Of a DNA stretch of 64,000 nucleotides, positions 36,765-46,349 are shown piece after piece. The notes below the pieces were generated by a model. The model ran no database searches and was not told where the DNA came from. It saw only the letters and a program-made list of their open reading frames with translations. A program made the position numbers and the translations under genes. The DNA comes from Blastomonas aquatica (lineage in GTDB: Bacteria; Pseudomonadota; Alphaproteobacteria; Sphingomonadales; Sphingomonadaceae): positions 558,001 through 622,000 of the forward strand of contig NZ_BMGD01000003.1 in NCBI RefSeq assembly GCF_014639875.1, written 5' to 3'. Position 1 is the first letter of the stretch. Each line of letters begins with the position of its first letter.

Positions 36765-37406
36765 GTGAAGATAACCGACTATATTTCAAGTCGCCCCGCA
36801 GTTATGACAGCTGCGGCCATAGGCGTGGTTGCAACAGGCGCGGCAATTGCCGTCGGCATCCGCAAATTCAGCGACACTGGCGATGCGACCAGCAGGATAA
36901 GCACCGATGCGCCGCACTGGGTGCTCCATAAACCGTCACAGCGCACGATGTTCGGCAAGTCGGTGCTGATCAACCGTCCGCGCCAGGAGGTGTTCGATGC
37001 GTGGCGCGTGGACCGTTTTGCCGAGTTCATGGAAAATGTCGTATCCGTTGAGATCGAAGGTGCTGACGTCGCGCGATGGCATATCAAGGCACCTGCTGGT
37101 CGCGAAGTGACGCTGATCAACCGAATAACCAAGACCGATCCTGGCAAGGCGATCTTCTGGCAGAGTGATCCGTCTTCGGACATAGCCAACAGCGGCGAGG
37201 TGCGGTTTAGCGATGCGCCTGCTGGTCGCGGCACCTATGTCACCCTGATCCTGGCCTATTCGCCGCCTGGTGGCGAACTCGGGCGGCTGGCGGCCAAGCT
37301 GTTCCAGCGCGAACCCGAAATCCAGGCGCGCCGCGATCTATACCGGTTCAAGCAGCTGCTCGAGACCGGCGAGGTTACCACCAATGCATCGCCTTCGGGC
37401 CGGTGA
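36765..37406 (+). CDS. SRPBCC family membrane-anchored protein
   Basis: A 213-residue protein with an N-terminal membrane segment (about 12-32, AVMTAAAIGVVATGAAIAVG) and an SRPBCC/START-like domain (about 60-200, FGKSVLINRPRQEVFDAWRV...). Such domains bind hydrophobic ligands; members near stress genes have no defined ligand. I favour GTG 36765 (VKITDYISSRP), with AGGAAGAAG five bases upstream; the frame is open from 36678. It is followed 81 bp downstream by an alcohol dehydrogenase on the same strand, and the two probably form one stress-induced unit. Confidence 0.78.
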   Translation: MKITDYISSRPAVMTAAAIGVVATGAAIAVGIRKFSDTGDATSRISTDAPHWVLHKPSQRTMFGKSVLINRPRQEVFDAWRVDRFAEFMENVVSVEIEGADVARWHIKAPAGREVTLINRITKTDPGKAIFWQSDPSSDIANSGEVRFSDAPAGRGTYVTLILAYSPPGGELGRLAAKLFQREPEIQARRDLYRFKQLLETGEVTTNASPSGR

Positions 37407-37487
37407 TCCGAGTCCGTCACCCAGGCCCATATCTGATAACGGTCTCACGACCGGTTTCAGTTTCATATCTGATCCAAGGAAATTCCC

Positions 37488-38705
37488 ATGCGCGCAGTCA
37501 CCTGGCAAGGACGCCACAAAATCAGCGTCGATACCGTACCCGATCCCAAGATCGTCAATCCGCGAGATGCTATCCTAAAGGTCACATCGACCGCGATCTG
37601 TGGATCGGATCTGCACCTGTATGACGGCTACATCCCCGGAATGCGCGCAGGCGACGTCGTCGGTCACGAGTTCATGGGCGAGGTCGTCGAAATCGGGGCG
37701 GAGTCGCCGCTGTCGATCGGCCAGCGCGTGGTGGTGCCGTTCACAATAAGTTGCGGCAATTGTTTCTTTTGCGAAAAGCAGCAGTTCAGTGCGTGCGACA
37801 ACGCCAATCCGTCCGAAACTCGCGACGCATCCGAGATGATGATGGGGCATGCGATGGGCGGGGCATTCGGATATGCCCACCTCACCGGCGGCTATGCTGG
37901 CGGACAGGCGGAATATGTCAGGGTACCATATTCGGATGTCGGGCCCGTGGTAATTCCGTCGGAAATGCCCGACGATGATGTGCTGTTTCTGTCCGATATC
38001 CTTCCGACCGGTTGGCAGGCGGCGGTCAACGCCGACATCGAGCGTGGCGACACGGTTGCGATTTGGGGCTGTGGTCCCGTCGGGCTGTTCGCCATTCAAT
38101 CTGCGCTGTTGCTGGGGGCCGAACGGGTGATTGCAATCGATCATTTTCCGTCTCGGCTAAAGCTTGCGCGCGACATGGGTGCCCAGATCCTCGATTATAC
38201 TCAGGTCGATGTCCGCGAGGCGCTCGACGAAATGACCGGCGGCATCGGTCCTGATGCCTGCATCGATTGCGTCGGCATGGAAAGCCATGGCTTCACACTG
38301 GATAACGTGCTCGACCAGGTCAAAGCTCAGTTGATGCTGACCACCGAGCGCCCGCACGCGCTGCGGCAGGCGATCCTTGCCTGTCGCAAGGGCGGGAGGC
38401 TCTCGATCCCCGGCGTTTATGGCGGATTTGCAGATAAATTTCCGCTGGGTCAGCTGATGGAGAAGGGGCTGACGGTCAAAAGCGGGCAGACGCATGTCCA
38501 GAAATACACCGACGAGTTGCTCGACATGATCAGGGAAGGCAAGTTCGACACGACATCGCTGATATCGCATCACGCGTCGCTAGAGGATGCAGCCGACATG
38601 TATCGGAATTGGCACGACCGGCAGGACGAGTACACCAAGATCGTTCTCAAGCCGGCGCTCGCCAGAGGCGTGGTGCAGACCCGCGATCAGCTTGCCATGG
38701 CATGA
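37488..38705 (+). CDS. Zinc-dependent alcohol dehydrogenase (formaldehyde dehydrogenase-like)
   Basis: A 405-residue medium-chain dehydrogenase. Catalytic zinc ligands lie in the AICGSDLH segment (Cys near 38) and GHEFMGEV; the structural zinc site CGNCFFCEKQQFSAC has four Cys. The nucleotide-binding fold has WGCGPVGLFA, with an acidic residue (Asp) after the second strand, suggesting NAD. It is closest in type to FdhA-like glutathione-independent formaldehyde dehydrogenases, which often sit in stress regulons. The start has AAGGA seven bases upstream. The 10-mer CATATCTGAT is repeated in the leader (37428-37437, 37464-37473). Confidence 0.88.
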   Translation: MRAVTWQGRHKISVDTVPDPKIVNPRDAILKVTSTAICGSDLHLYDGYIPGMRAGDVVGHEFMGEVVEIGAESPLSIGQRVVVPFTISCGNCFFCEKQQFSACDNANPSETRDASEMMMGHAMGGAFGYAHLTGGYAGGQAEYVRVPYSDVGPVVIPSEMPDDDVLFLSDILPTGWQAAVNADIERGDTVAIWGCGPVGLFAIQSALLLGAERVIAIDHFPSRLKLARDMGAQILDYTQVDVREALDEMTGGIGPDACIDCVGMESHGFTLDNVLDQVKAQLMLTTERPHALRQAILACRKGGRLSIPGVYGGFADKFPLGQLMEKGLTVKSGQTHVQKYTDELLDMIREGKFDTTSLISHHASLEDAADMYRNWHDRQDEYTKIVLKPALARGVVQTRDQLAMA

Positions 38706-38720
38706 TCGATCTCACTTGAA

Positions 38721-38757
38721 ACTGCGGGTTGCCTGCACCAGCAGGTCACCCCGCAGT
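38721..38757 (+). terminator. Strong hairpin after the alcohol dehydrogenase gene
   Basis: ACTGCGGG (38721-38728) pairs with CCCGCAGT (38750-38757), and inside it CCTGC-ACCA-GCAGG forms a second stem. It begins 16 bp past the stop. There is no clear T-run, so it may be a processing or Rho-assisted end rather than a classic intrinsic terminator. Confidence 0.5.
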
Positions 38758-39362
38758 CGTCAGGACCAAGTTTGCCTTGCGGTGGTCGAGCCGCAGCGGG
38801 TTAAGTTTCGCATCCGTCATCACGGCAAGCCGATAGTCGGTGCAGCACCGGTGAATGTCCGCACGGTTGATATCGCAATGTCGTTCACTGGAGCGTGACG
38901 AAGGCTCGGCGGTTTGCAATCCGTGCTGTCAAGGGCTGCCGCGAACGCCCGTTGTTGCAGGTGTGCCATTCGATTGGCGACAGTGCGCAAGGCGATGGGA
39001 TTAAACCCAAAGCCGCAATGCGCGCTTCGCACTTCGATATTGAGCGTTGTCGACTTGTGGGGCTCGAGTGCCAAGAGACAACGCCTTCGGAAACGGGGTC
39101 GTTCGCAGAACGGCGGGTCGTGGGAAACGAATCCGTAATCACCGCCATTCGCGGCCTGAGCTGGGCTGTGTCGATTGTCGCCCCAGAGCCGGACGTTCAT
39201 TTTGTTCGCGCAAACGGGCGGTCTTACCGAAAGCCGGCCTTGGTGCTTGCTAGAGCTTACCATCAGCGTCGCGGTCCAATGTCGGCCACACGGCAACCAA
39301 AGCGGTCGACCTCAAGGCTGCTTTGGCCCGAATTACCTCGTAGGCATCTGGCCGAAGAAATA
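38758..39362. other. Long non-coding gap upstream of the MarR gene
   Basis: Open frames exist on both strands but none has a plausible start or family match. The sequence (for example around 38890-39230) has the mixed-frame look of dispersed sphingomonad intergenic repeat DNA. I could not confirm repetition inside this window. Confidence 0.3.
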
Positions 39363-39392
39363 TCCGCAAGATATTGCGCAATATACTGCGGA
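39363..39392. promoter_or_regulatory. 30-bp operator-like palindrome before marR-type gene
   Basis: The core ATATTGCGCAATAT (39371-39384) is a perfect 14-bp palindrome. It is flanked symmetrically by TCCGCA (39363-39368) and TGCGGA (39387-39392), so 13 of 15 base pairs of a 30-bp dyad match. It ends 16 bp upstream of the MarR-type start codon, the expected place for an autorepression site. Confidence 0.7.
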
Positions 39393-39408
39393 ATGATATT
39401 AGGCGGCT

Positions 39409-39918
39409 ATGAAACAGCGCGAATTCTATGACGATCCGATCATTCAGAAGGCCTACACGGCCAAAAAGCTGCTTGATCTTGCGTTCCTGATCAAGGCCCA
39501 GGTGACCGAAGTTTACGTGCACAGGGGCATGATCTTTCCGGTCAGTTGCTCATCCACCCTCCTGTTCCTCAACAAATGCGGCCCTGCGTCGGTGACCGAG
39601 GTGGCGCGGGCGTTGCAGCACCCGCATCAGACCGTGGCGCAGCACCTCACGACACTGAGCAAGCTGAGTATAATCGACAAGCAAGCCGATCAAACTGACC
39701 GGCGCCGTGTCGAATATGTCTTGACCGATCTTGGCGCTGCTCAGGCCAAATTGCTGGATGAGTACAACCAGGATGCAGCCCGGGTCTTCGAGCAGCTCGA
39801 CCAGGACATCGGCACCGATCTTGGAAGCGTACTGGACACCGGGATAGCCGCGCTCAAGCGCCAAAGCATGGGCGATCGCTTCTGGGATCAGTTTGAAGCG
39901 GAAACCGTACAGTCATGA
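39409..39918 (+). CDS. MarR-family transcriptional regulator
   Basis: A 169-residue winged-helix regulator. The recognition helix region is around 62-85 (SVTEVARALQHPHQTVAQHL) and the wing around 92-108 (ADQTDRRRVEYVLTDLG), with helical dimerisation ends. A 30-bp palindrome immediately upstream is the likely binding site for its dimer. Its stop overlaps the start of a beta-lactamase-like hydrolase gene, so both would be controlled together. The inducer is unknown. Confidence 0.88.
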   Translation: MKQREFYDDPIIQKAYTAKKLLDLAFLIKAQVTEVYVHRGMIFPVSCSSTLLFLNKCGPASVTEVARALQHPHQTVAQHLTTLSKLSIIDKQADQTDRRRVEYVLTDLGAAQAKLLDEYNQDAARVFEQLDQDIGTDLGSVLDTGIAALKRQSMGDRFWDQFEAETVQS

Positions 39919-41150
39919 AGCGTGCCCTTTACCCCGTGCTGGCCATCGGCGTTGCAGCAGTGCTTTACTGGGGAGTTGCCCCCAGGCAGGCGGAAACCTC
40001 AAAAAATGCGAAATCCCTCGGTGGATTTGCGGCAGCCCTGATCGAAGAGGACGCCATTCCGGGCATGGCCGTCGCCGTCGTCAGGGACGGAAAGGTGGTC
40101 CACATGCAGGGCTATGGGTTTGCAAACGCATCAACCCGCAGGCCGATGACGCCCGATACGCCGATGAATATTGCCTCGATCAGCAAACCGATCCTGGGCA
40201 TAATCCTGCTGCAATTGCGCGACCGGGGGCTGCTTGACCTCGATGCGGACGTCAACTCGCTGTTGCCGTTTCGCGTCGAGAACCCTCATGCCCAAGGCGT
40301 GCCCATCACCATCCGGCAGCTGGCTACGCACACATCGAGCATCGGCGACTATTATGACACCGCCGATTATCAGGAAGGAGCCGATTCCCCGCTGGCTCTG
40401 ACCGACTATCTGCGCAGCATTCTCGCGAAAGACGGATCGCGTTATGACAACGGCGCGCACTATCTGGACGCCAAGCCGGGCACTGTGCGCGAGTATAGCA
40501 ATCCAGGGGCAGGAGTAGCCGGAGCAGCTGCCGAACGAGCAGCCGGTACTTCGCTGTCAGCGTTGGCCAGAGACAACATCTTCGAGCCCTTGGGGATGGC
40601 CAATAGCTCATGGTCGTTGGCAGATTATCCCGCTGACACGCTGGCAACTCGGTACGAGGTCTATCAATGTCTGCCCTATACCAGTCTGTGCGCCAGCACG
40701 GAGGAGCCCAAACGCAACTGGCTCATTGGCAAAATCTTCAACCCCACTAAGGCTGACCGCCGGCTAAGGGCTTATCCGCAATACGGTAATCCCAATTATC
40801 CCGACGGTGGCGTGAATGCGTCTGCGAAGGACTTGGCCATTTTAGCCCAGAGCATTCTGGCAGGCGGCAAAACCAGCGGCGACCCGTTGTTGTCACCCGC
40901 CTCGTTCAACGAGATGTTCAAGCTACAGCTGCCACCAAGCATCGACGACCGACAAAGATTTTTCTGGCGGGACCGGTACGGGATGGTTGGCCACTCCGGC
41001 TCTGACAACGGCGTGTTCACATGCCTCTATCTTGATCGGGACAAAGGCAACGCCATCGTAATTCTGATGAACCGAACCCCGGATTTACGGACTGAACAAG
41101 CCATGGAACGGCTTGTTGAACGCATCAAAATTGACCTCTTGAGGGAGTAG
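39915..41150 (+). CDS. Serine beta-lactamase-like hydrolase (class C/EstB type)
   Basis: A 411-residue penicillin-binding-protein-fold serine hydrolase with an N-terminal signal or anchor segment (about 4-21). The active-site motifs are SISK at 88-91 (nucleophile Ser88, Lys91), YSN at 194-196 and HSG in the YGMVGHSGSDNG segment. This set is shared by class C beta-lactamases, D-aminopeptidases and esterases, so the substrate cannot be told. The unusual coupling to a MarR regulator suggests induction by the compound it cleaves or by a related one. Confidence 0.85.
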   Translation: MKRALYPVLAIGVAAVLYWGVAPRQAETSKNAKSLGGFAAALIEEDAIPGMAVAVVRDGKVVHMQGYGFANASTRRPMTPDTPMNIASISKPILGIILLQLRDRGLLDLDADVNSLLPFRVENPHAQGVPITIRQLATHTSSIGDYYDTADYQEGADSPLALTDYLRSILAKDGSRYDNGAHYLDAKPGTVREYSNPGAGVAGAAAERAAGTSLSALARDNIFEPLGMANSSWSLADYPADTLATRYEVYQCLPYTSLCASTEEPKRNWLIGKIFNPTKADRRLRAYPQYGNPNYPDGGVNASAKDLAILAQSILAGGKTSGDPLLSPASFNEMFKLQLPPSIDDRQRFFWRDRYGMVGHSGSDNGVFTCLYLDRDKGNAIVILMNRTPDLRTEQAMERLVERIKIDLLRE

Positions 41151-42839
41151 GCCGGCTCCCTCCAAGTCGTAACGCAGTGACCATCTACGTATAGCACACC
41201 TCGCGGTCCGTTGGGCAATAGCGGTTCATCTCGCGCCATCCAAATATGACAACCGATGTCAACGAGCAGATTGATCAAGCTGTTCGCTGCTATGGCGAAT
41301 GGGATTCAGACAGACAGGCCGTTCGCCAATTGACGGACAGGGCAGACCATATCCACTAATCCACCTGGAATGTGTGAACTGATTGGCCGACGGGCGACCA
41401 TCAATCTCGGCAGCTTCAATGCTCTAAAAAAATGGGGGCATAGCCTAGCTAAGCCCGTTTTTGTTAGTCGCGGGCTTGCAACTGGCCAGCTAGTCGTGCT
41501 CGCATCTAACCTTAGGTGCGAGCTTGCCGGGAACGGCCGGTCGTTTAGGAAGCCGTCATTAGCGTAGGCCATCGGAAGGAGAGGAATGTCCCCTGATCCG
41601 GCATCCGTGGTCCGAGGCTGCAGTCGACCAGTTTGAGACGTTCGCTACTGCCTTGCGTACGTGCGACCCCGACAATAGCGGTCGTTCTGGTTGATCGAGG
41701 CTATATGGCAAGATCGCCCTGACAGCTGACACTCAAAGGCGATTGACCCGCCTTAAAAGCGGCCATCCATTCATTTGCTCTGGCAGCGACAGAACGTGAA
41801 GGAAGACAGGGATAGTGTATTGCTCTCTTTGCTCTATTGTGCGGGTGCGCGGAGCAACAACTAGGAATGCGTCACCTTCGTGTTAGGCGCTCCCAATACC
41901 GACCAGATCGGCGCAAGAGGCTGGGCCGGCAAGACGCCGAACCTGCTCAATGTTGCTGTGACGCGTTCCAAGGAGGTGATCTACGTTGTCGGCAATCGGT
42001 CGCTCTGGCGATCGTCCGGCGTCTTTTCCGATCTCGACACTCAGCTTGTGCGATGGGAGGCTAGACAGTCCAAAGGCAAGAGTGGTGATCGTGCAGAAGC
42101 CATTGACTGCTAATGGTTCTGCCGACCTCATCCGGCTGCCAGCTTTTGTTGAGTGCGTCTGGAAGGAAGTTGGACGTCTCCCCGGTTCGGAAGGCCAATT
42201 CCGGCTTAATAGCTGTCGTTGTGAGAGGCGGATTAGTTTGGCAAAGTCTGCGCTATGTTCGTGGCCCCCAGCCGTGGGATCGGCTATTTGACGCAGTGGT
42301 TAGATGCTCCGTCGTAACATTAAACCACGGTTTCTACAGATATGAAGCGGCTAAAAATCGGCTGCCATACTGAAACATCTGTTAGCGCGCTGCGGTGCCG
42401 CTGGTGATGCCCGCCTCAATGAACTGAGCCGCATTGCGGCCGCGTCGGATCTCATAAACGACTGTCGGCTTCAGGAAATTCTCCATCCTGAAGCGGACTA
42501 ACCGGATCGTCCGCAGGCCTGGACAGTCGAGAAAGGGCTTTTTGCGGGCCGACGAACAGCCGCTTCCAGCGTAGCCGGACATTCCATTCCGCAACGCTGA
42601 GCGGCAGAAATGTCCTATCCAACGCTGGTTACTTCCGGCACCTTCCGACCCACTTTCATCGCCTGAAGTCTCCGGCAGTACAAAGCCAGGCCATGTTGAA
42701 ATAGAACGTCGGCTTTGCCCGTTCGCCGAAACCTGTCGGACGGCCAGCCAACAAGGTTGTGTAAATACTGCCGACCTCGAGCAAGGTCGCTGCGATTGCA
42801 TGCAGAGGCCGCAACGATTGTAAGCGCCTACGGATAGGC
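41151..42839. other. Gene-poor decayed stretch (about 1.7 kb)
   Basis: Apart from the helicase remnant at 41865-42113, I find no intact gene. Short frames on both strands lack start signals. The base composition looks lower in GC than the flanks. Decay after insertion or deletion events is the simplest reading. Confidence 0.45.
41865..42113 (+). pseudogene. C-terminal remnant of a superfamily 1 helicase (AAA domain)
   Basis: About 82 codons read VTFVLGAPNTDQIGARGW, then TPNLLNVAVTRSKEVIYVVG and NRSLWRSSGVFSDL: the motif V/VI region and C-terminus of UvrD/Dna2-type superfamily 1 helicases (NVAVTRAKxxLYVIGxR). A stop lies directly upstream in frame (TAG at 41862-41864), and motifs I-IV are absent, so this is a broken fragment. 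Such helicases are frequent in mobile or defence-related loci; this remnant marks a former accessory gene. Confidence 0.7.
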
Positions 42840-42876
42840 GCGTTACAGGGCTCGCGGATAGCAAGCCCTGTAACGC
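42840..42876 (-). terminator. Perfect 13-bp inverted repeat after the TonB-dependent receptor gene
   Basis: GCGTTACAGGGCT (42840-42852) and AGCCCTGTAACGC (42864-42876) are exact reverse complements separated by 11 bases. The hairpin starts 22 bp downstream of the receptor stop codon (minus strand), so it probably ends that transcript, although no T-run follows. Confidence 0.55.
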
Positions 42877-42897
42877 ACAGCACGCGGTGTATACGCG

Positions 42898-45369
42898 TCA
42901 GAAATCCAGACGCAGCGTGGTCGAAATCGCCCGACCGTTGAGCAAACGCCCACGCACGATCCCGCTCGCCGGGATGGTGGCTTCGTCGATCCCGGTCAGC
43001 GCGATGGTGTCGAACAGGTTGGTGGCGTTGAGCGACAGCAGCACCCGGTCGACCGGGCGCACCTGGACGAAGGCGTTGGCGGTGACATAGCCCGGCGTCT
43101 TCAGCAGATTAACGTCCTGCGCATAGCTGTCGGTTGTGCCGATGAAGACCGCACCCACCGCGAAGCGATCGTTGCTGATCTGCGGCGTCGCCTGGAAGAT
43201 CAGGTTGGCCTGATGCCGCGGCACGTTGCCCCCCAGCGCGGGGTTGACCCGGTCCCGCACGATGGTCGCGTCGGTATAGGTCGCGCCCGCAGTCAGGCTG
43301 AACAGCCCCTTGCGGAAGCTGCCCTCGAACTCAAGCCCCTTGGCCTTGTAATCGCGCGCAATGACGCTGCCATTGGCGGTGTTGATGTTCGAATCCTGCG
43401 CTTCGACATGGAAGCCGGTCAGGTTCACGCTCAGGTTCGCGTCGCGATACTTTACGCCGATCTCGGCCTGCTTGACCGGGTCGTAGGCGGCCTGCGGGAT
43501 GGCGAGCGCGCCGGTGCGGTTGTCGATCACCGCACCGAAAGTGATGCGATCGGCATTGGCGCGCGCGCCGCGGCTGTAGCGCGCGAACACCGCGAACGGA
43601 TCGGATACGCGGAAGTTGATGCCGGTCGAATAAGACAGATATTTGTAGCTATAGTCGACCGGTGCGGGCGAGCCGACCGGGGTGATGCCGACGCGCTGTT
43701 CGGGCGGGGAGATCACGCCGTTGCCGTCGATGTCGCGCGCGACCTGGCCGATCCGGCCGCCGCCCAGCTCGACGCCGAACACCTGGCCCTTCGCGCTGCC
43801 CATGTCGTAGCGCAGGCTGGCGCCGATCGACAGCCGGCCGACGCGGTAATTGGCCGACGCGAACGGCGCGTTGACGTCGTAAGCGAGGCGCAGCGTGCGG
43901 CGCTGCGTGCCCGACAGCGGGTTGTAGGCGAAGATGCCGCCCGCCGTGACCGGGTTGCCCGCGGCATTGAACACGTCGAGCAGCGCGGCATCGCCGCCGC
44001 CGCGGATATCGGTCACCGCGACGCCGTACAGGATCGACGTGTCGATCTCCTGCCGCGCCTTGTAGAAGCCGACCGTCGTGGTCAGGCTATTGGCGCCGAT
44101 CGCCCATTCGCGGCTGGCGCGGATGTCGTTGGTGATGTTGCCGACGTCCTGCTGGCGGCGATCGCGGATGTTGTAGATGCCGATCAGCCCGTTGCCGTTG
44201 AGCGATGCCGGGTCGGCGATCGTCTGGCCGGCATCGGCGCCGCTGGCGTAGCGAAAGCTGCCGCCGGTCGCGCCGAGCCGGGTGAGCGCGGCGGCGGGCG
44301 ACAGGATCAGGCTGCTGAACGGGCCGATCAGCCCGCCCGAACGGTTGGCGTAGCGGAACCGCTCGATTACGGTCCAGTCGGCGATGTCGAACCGGCCCTC
44401 GACCCCGAACGACTGTTCGCGGACCCGCTGGCCGTCGCGGATATCCTCGACGATCGGCTCGTTGCGCTCGTCGAGCAGCGTTACCGACTGCAGCGCGCGC
44501 GTCGATAGCGTGTCGCGGGTCGGGTCGAACCCGGGGATCGCCTGCAGCTTGGGATCGGCATCGGTACCCGTCGCGCGCAGCGGCACAGCGTCGTAGAAGG
44601 GCGAGCGATCGTCGAGCACCTTGCCGTAGAGGCGGACATAGCCGCTCGCGAATTCCTTGGTGATGTTGGCCTTGATCTGGCCACCGCGCTGGCCATCGAA
44701 GCCGATCCGGCGCGGTCCTTCACCCTGGCGGAAGAACCCGCCGACATGATAGCGCACGCTTGGCGTCAGCCGGCCGCCATAGTCGAAATCGGCCCGGAAC
44801 TGGTCGAAATCGAGCCCCGCGGTCAGCGCGACCGCACCGCCCTCGACCTCGCCGGTCTTGGAGATGAAGTTGATGATGCCGCCGGGCGAATTCGACGCGA
44901 AGGTCGACGCCGACCCACCGCGGATCGCCTCAACCTGCGCCAGATTGAGATCGACGCGCAGGAACGAATCCGAGCTGGCACCGACGATGTCGCCGAACTC
45001 CATCACCGGCAGGCCGTCTTCCTGCAGCTGCACGAACTTGGCGCCGGACGACGACAGCGGCAGGCCGCGGATCGTGATGTTGGCGATGCTTTCGCCGTTG
45101 GGCGCTTCGGACAGGATGCCGGGAATGTTGCGCAACAGATCGCCGATCGAGCGCGGCGCCATCTTGGCGATGTCGTCCTCGCGCAGCGCGCTGGTCGAGG
45201 TCGCGCTGTCGAGCCGGTCGCGGCCCTTGGCGACGCCGGTCGAGAAGACTTCGGCGACGGGAGCCTTTTTCTTAGGGGCTTCGGCTGGTACAGTTTCGCG
45301 GCCGGTTTGGGCAAATGCAGGCAGGGCGAACGCGAAACATGCCACGCCGGTTAGGAGCAGTTTCTTCAT
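42898..45369 (-). CDS. TonB-dependent outer-membrane receptor
   Basis: A TonB-gated outer-membrane transporter of 823 residues. Signal peptide 1-20 (ending ALPAFA-QT), plug domain about 55-165 (DLLRNIPGILSEA, ITIRGLP, VEAIRGGSAS, PGGIINFISKTG) and a 22-strand type barrel to a C-terminal Phe (TLRLDF). Ligand is unknown; no FecR/sigma pair is adjacent, so induction is not by the classic signalling relay. Third-position GC looks higher than in the neighbouring decayed DNA, and the gene lies between a helicase remnant and an IS110 remnant, so horizontal arrival is plausible. Confidence 0.93.
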   Translation of the reverse strand: MKKLLLTGVACFAFALPAFAQTGRETVPAEAPKKKAPVAEVFSTGVAKGRDRLDSATSTSALREDDIAKMAPRSIGDLLRNIPGILSEAPNGESIANITIRGLPLSSSGAKFVQLQEDGLPVMEFGDIVGASSDSFLRVDLNLAQVEAIRGGSASTFASNSPGGIINFISKTGEVEGGAVALTAGLDFDQFRADFDYGGRLTPSVRYHVGGFFRQGEGPRRIGFDGQRGGQIKANITKEFASGYVRLYGKVLDDRSPFYDAVPLRATGTDADPKLQAIPGFDPTRDTLSTRALQSVTLLDERNEPIVEDIRDGQRVREQSFGVEGRFDIADWTVIERFRYANRSGGLIGPFSSLILSPAAALTRLGATGGSFRYASGADAGQTIADPASLNGNGLIGIYNIRDRRQQDVGNITNDIRASREWAIGANSLTTTVGFYKARQEIDTSILYGVAVTDIRGGGDAALLDVFNAAGNPVTAGGIFAYNPLSGTQRRTLRLAYDVNAPFASANYRVGRLSIGASLRYDMGSAKGQVFGVELGGGRIGQVARDIDGNGVISPPEQRVGITPVGSPAPVDYSYKYLSYSTGINFRVSDPFAVFARYSRGARANADRITFGAVIDNRTGALAIPQAAYDPVKQAEIGVKYRDANLSVNLTGFHVEAQDSNINTANGSVIARDYKAKGLEFEGSFRKGLFSLTAGATYTDATIVRDRVNPALGGNVPRHQANLIFQATPQISNDRFAVGAVFIGTTDSYAQDVNLLKTPGYVTANAFVQVRPVDRVLLSLNATNLFDTIALTGIDEATIPASGIVRGRLLNGRAISTTLRLDF

Positions 45370-45965
45370 CTTAGGGGCCGCTTTCTTGAAGAATGGTTTC
45401 GCAGGATCGGCAAAATTGGATATCCGGCCGCCGGGTCACGCAGGCGTTCGAACGTCCAATGCCTGCTTTGTAGGAGGGCGGGACGCGCAAAGGGCGGGCG
45501 AGCGGATATTTTTTCTGTGCAGGCTCGGTGATCGAGGGGCGATCGGAGAATGATCACGACGACGCAGAGGCTAGGGGGCGCCACATGGAACGGGCTCAGA
45601 TTTACGCGCTGATGACTGCCATCCGAGACGCTGGCCGAGTTTACTCGTTTACTGGTCAAGAGACCGGCGGTCGCGTTGACCTTGGCGGGTGTGCCGTGGG
45701 CGCCTGATCGACGATGATTGATCACGCTCTCATCGGCGGGTTGGCCGCCGAACTACCCGTATCCGTCGCTGGGCCCATCCTCCGTCTAAATCCGGGGGTC
45801 GGACGAGCCTGCCCCACCGTACACCGTGGATTGCCCGTCACTGGCGGGTGCCCGCGGCACGCCTACCAAGGCTCTGCAAATGGTGCGCTGACGCCTCCTC
45901 TCGTAATCGTTGCGATTGGGTCAGCCAGCCACCGACGGAGACACCCGCCGGGCGATGTCCCAGGC
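45370..45965. other. Receptor upstream region with IS debris
   Basis: It holds the receptor promoter side. On the plus strand at 45585-45707 a 40-codon frame begins MERAQIYALM, faintly like the start of IS21 IstB helper proteins, but it diverges at once. On the minus strand, 45725-45965 reads as the frame-broken 3' tail of the IS110 element. Confidence 0.35.
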
Positions 45966-46349
45966 TTAGCCGACCAGTTCACGCGCGATAGCGGTGGTCA
46001 CCTTGGGCTGGGGTTTGCCTGCGCGTGTCATCCCACCGCGCTGGGTGCGAGCGCGACTGGAGTGTTCAGAGGGCACCTGGCCGACATAGGCCATCACCTG
46101 TTTGGGAGTGTCGAAACGGGCGAGGTCTCCGACCTCGGTCACCAGCGCCGCGGCGCTGGCCAGCCTGATGCCGCGCAGGGCCTGAAGGTTGCGGACCAAC
46201 GGCGAAATACGCCATGCCTCCACCGCTTCGCCCAGCGCTGCCTCGAGACGTCCGACCCGTGCCTGCGCTTCCAGCACCCGCTTCGGCATTTCCGCGAAGG
46301 CCAGCTGCTTCCTCGCGAAAATGCCGGATACCATCACCGATACCATCAA
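45966..46349 (-). pseudogene. Decayed IS110-family transposase
   Basis: The frame encodes the transposase_20 region of IS110/IS116/IS902 enzymes: LQALRGIRLASAAALVTEVG, DLARFDTPKQVMAYVGQVPS and QRGGMTRAGK. It then jumps to PKVTTAIARELVG, which normally lies about 60 residues further on, so an internal deletion is likely. A stop follows where intact copies continue, and the N-terminal DEDD catalytic domain is absent. The copy is therefore inactive. Remnant sequence may extend through 46640. Confidence 0.75.

Noticed and set aside
41716-41735. CTGAC repeats resembling the metal-locus operator
   Set aside because: The spacing is 9 bp rather than 11, and it lies in decayed DNA with no gene to control.
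43213-44508. 431-codon plus-strand frame inside the TonB-dependent receptor
   Set aside because: Antisense frame rich in Arg/Ala/Asp created by high third-position GC; no motif.
45585-45707. MERAQIYALM frame as an IS21 IstB fragment
   Set aside because: Only about ten residues resemble IstB; the rest diverges and stops after 40 codons.
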